From positions 3,782,001 through 3,846,000 of the forward strand of contig NZ_CP078013.2 in assembly GCF_024112395.2 (NCBI RefSeq): a stretch of DNA of 64,000 bases. The letters run 5' to 3'. Position numbers and translations under genes: made by a program. The notes below the pieces were generated by a model. That model ran no database searches and was not told the origin of the DNA. It worked only from the letters and a program-made list of their open reading frames with translations. The number at the start of each line of letters is the position of its first letter. Within the stretch, counting starts at the first letter, position 1. Positions 63,239 through 64,000 of the stretch are shown piece by piece. Source of the DNA: Pseudomonas pergaminensis (GTDB lineage Bacteria > Pseudomonadota > Gammaproteobacteria > Pseudomonadales > Pseudomonadaceae).

Positions 63239-63847
63239 ATGAGTACGTTATTCACCCGCCGCAAAGTGCTGACCGGTATGGGCCTGTTGGGCCTGGGCAG
63301 CCTGCTGGGCGGCTGTGACTACAGCCCCAAGCTGAACTTCAAGTACGGCAAGGACTTGAGCGACAAGATCATGGGCCGCACCTTCAAGCTCAAGAACACC
63401 GACGGCGAGACCGTCACCCTCAGCTCGTACCGTGGCCTGATGCCGGTGGTGTTCTTCGGTTTCACCCAGTGCCCGGCCGTGTGCCCGACCACCCTGGCGC
63501 GCGCCGCCCAGGCCAAGAAGCTGATGGGCCGCGACGGCGAAATCATGCAGGTGGTGTTTATCACCCTGGACCCGGAACGCGACACGCCCGAGATTCTCGA
63601 CAAGTACGTCAAGGCCTTCGACCCCAGCTTCGAAGCGCTGTACGGCACCCCGGAAGAAATCGCCGTGGCGGCCAAGGAATTCGGGATCTTTTATGAAAAG
63701 ATTCCCGCCGGCGACACCTATACCCTGTCCCACACCGCCACCAGTTTCGTGTTCGATACCCGTGGCAACCTGCGCCTGGGCCTGCAGGCATCCCTTACTG
63801 CTAAAGAGTGCGCAGAAGACCTGCTCACCGTCATGGAGGTCTGCTAA
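63239..63847 (+). CDS. SCO1/SenC-family copper protein, probable Tat lipoprotein
   Basis: A 202-residue thioredoxin-fold copper protein. N-terminus has a twin-arginine-like TRRKVLTG and a lipobox LGGC near residue 23, so likely a lipoprotein exported by Tat. The copper motif CPAVC and the later His in SHTATSF are the three metal ligands. SCO proteins deliver copper to cytochrome oxidase. Its TAA overlaps the start of the PCuAC gene. Confidence 0.88.
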   Translation: MSTLFTRRKVLTGMGLLGLGSLLGGCDYSPKLNFKYGKDLSDKIMGRTFKLKNTDGETVTLSSYRGLMPVVFFGFTQCPAVCPTTLARAAQAKKLMGRDGEIMQVVFITLDPERDTPEILDKYVKAFDPSFEALYGTPEEIAVAAKEFGIFYEKIPAGDTYTLSHTATSFVFDTRGNLRLGLQASLTAKECAEDLLTVMEVC

Positions 63848-64000
63848 TGACTGCCGTTCAACACCTCAAACGCGCCCTGGTCGGCATGACCTTGCTGGGC
63901 CTCGCCGCCCACGCCAGCGCCCAGGTGCTAGTCACCGATGCCTGGGTACGCGCCAGTGTGCCGGGCCAGCCGTCCAGCGGCGCCTTCATGACCGTCACCG
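63847..64000 (+). CDS. PCu(A)C-type periplasmic copper chaperone, 5' part
   Basis: 51 codons before the window edge. Signal peptide (LVGMTLLGLAAHASA), then VLVTDAWVRASVPGQPSSGAFMTVT, the exact opening of the PCu(A)C/DUF461 family, whose mature part binds Cu(I) with Met and His. It overlaps the SCO stop (TAATG), so the two are coupled; together they load copper into cytochrome oxidase. Confidence 0.88.
   Translation, partial: MTAVQHLKRALVGMTLLGLAAHASAQVLVTDAWVRASVPGQPSSGAFMTVT

Noticed and set aside
1..64000. CRISPR array, tRNA or prophage
   Set aside because: No regularly spaced direct repeats; no cloverleaf-like sequence, integrase or phage structural gene seen. The palindromes found are REP elements at irregular distances.

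Overview
The window reads as ordinary chromosome of a fluorescent Pseudomonas, most likely the P. fluorescens complex. This rests on high G+C coding sequence, gene families and neighbourhoods typical of the genus (HbcR-type 3-hydroxybutyrate locus, OprD porin, second LexA with ImuA/ImuB/DnaE2), and dispersed REP/REPIN palindromes of three core types (GGGAGCGGGCTTGCTCGCG, GGGAGCTGGCTTGCCTGCG and GGGAGGGGGCTTGCCCCCG). I see no tRNA, rRNA, CRISPR array, prophage or insertion sequence.

Layout: 1-6.2 kb holds the tail of a LuxR-type regulator, a parvulin isomerase and a YejABEF-like peptide ABC importer. 6.35-12.3 kb is a ketone-body unit: sigma-54 activator (HbcR-like), GntP permease, 3-hydroxybutyrate dehydrogenase and acetoacetyl-CoA synthetase, with a well-formed sigma-54 promoter and two matching upstream palindromes separated by a REPIN. 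A hybrid histidine kinase and a second parvulin follow. 15.3-21.9 kb is a minus-strand cluster for a D-amino-acid-like substrate: polar amino-acid ABC importer, RidA-like protein, IclR regulator, PLP-dependent D-serine/D-threonine-type dehydratase and a KDG kinase. A TTCCG-N6-CGGAA palindrome sits just upstream of its first gene.

22.2-32.7 kb is mixed: a secreted small protein, a thioredoxin-like protein with an odd tail, a TerC/CBS/CorC membrane protein preceded by a proline-rich upstream ORF, an orphan sugar-binding protein plus Zn dehydrogenase, LysR/MFS, SohB protease, histidine phosphatase and an SCP2 protein. 32.9-41.3 kb holds a GH63/MGH1-like glucosidase, OprD porin, 2-oxoadipate dioxygenase (HglS-like), a YdcH-like protein and a transketolase. 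41.4-45.6 kb is a two-gene unit of hybrid histidine kinase and UvrA-like ATPase. 45.8-51.6 kb is the lexA2-imuA-imuB-dnaE2 SOS mutagenesis cassette with a perfect GAGTAC-N4-GTACTC operator.

51.7-56.9 kb contains a NudK-like Nudix enzyme, a diguanylate cyclase, an alpha/beta hydrolase, an FMN alpha-hydroxyacid dehydrogenase and a DeoR regulator. 56.9-60.4 kb is a set of small stress-type genes (DUF72, HhH protein, hydrophilic 70-aa protein, DJ-1/PfpI, PLDc_N membrane protein, hemerythrin, secreted 92-aa protein). 60.5-61.8 kb has a MoeA N-terminal fragment and PdxH. The right end enters a copper cluster (DUF2946-like, SCO, PCuAC).

The most interesting points are the HbcR regulatory region with its REPIN insertion, the proline-rich leader ORF before the TerC-family gene, the kinase/UvrA-like pair, and the probable IclR operator of the D-amino-acid cluster. 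All assignments are by reading the sequence and by recalled family knowledge; no database search was run.
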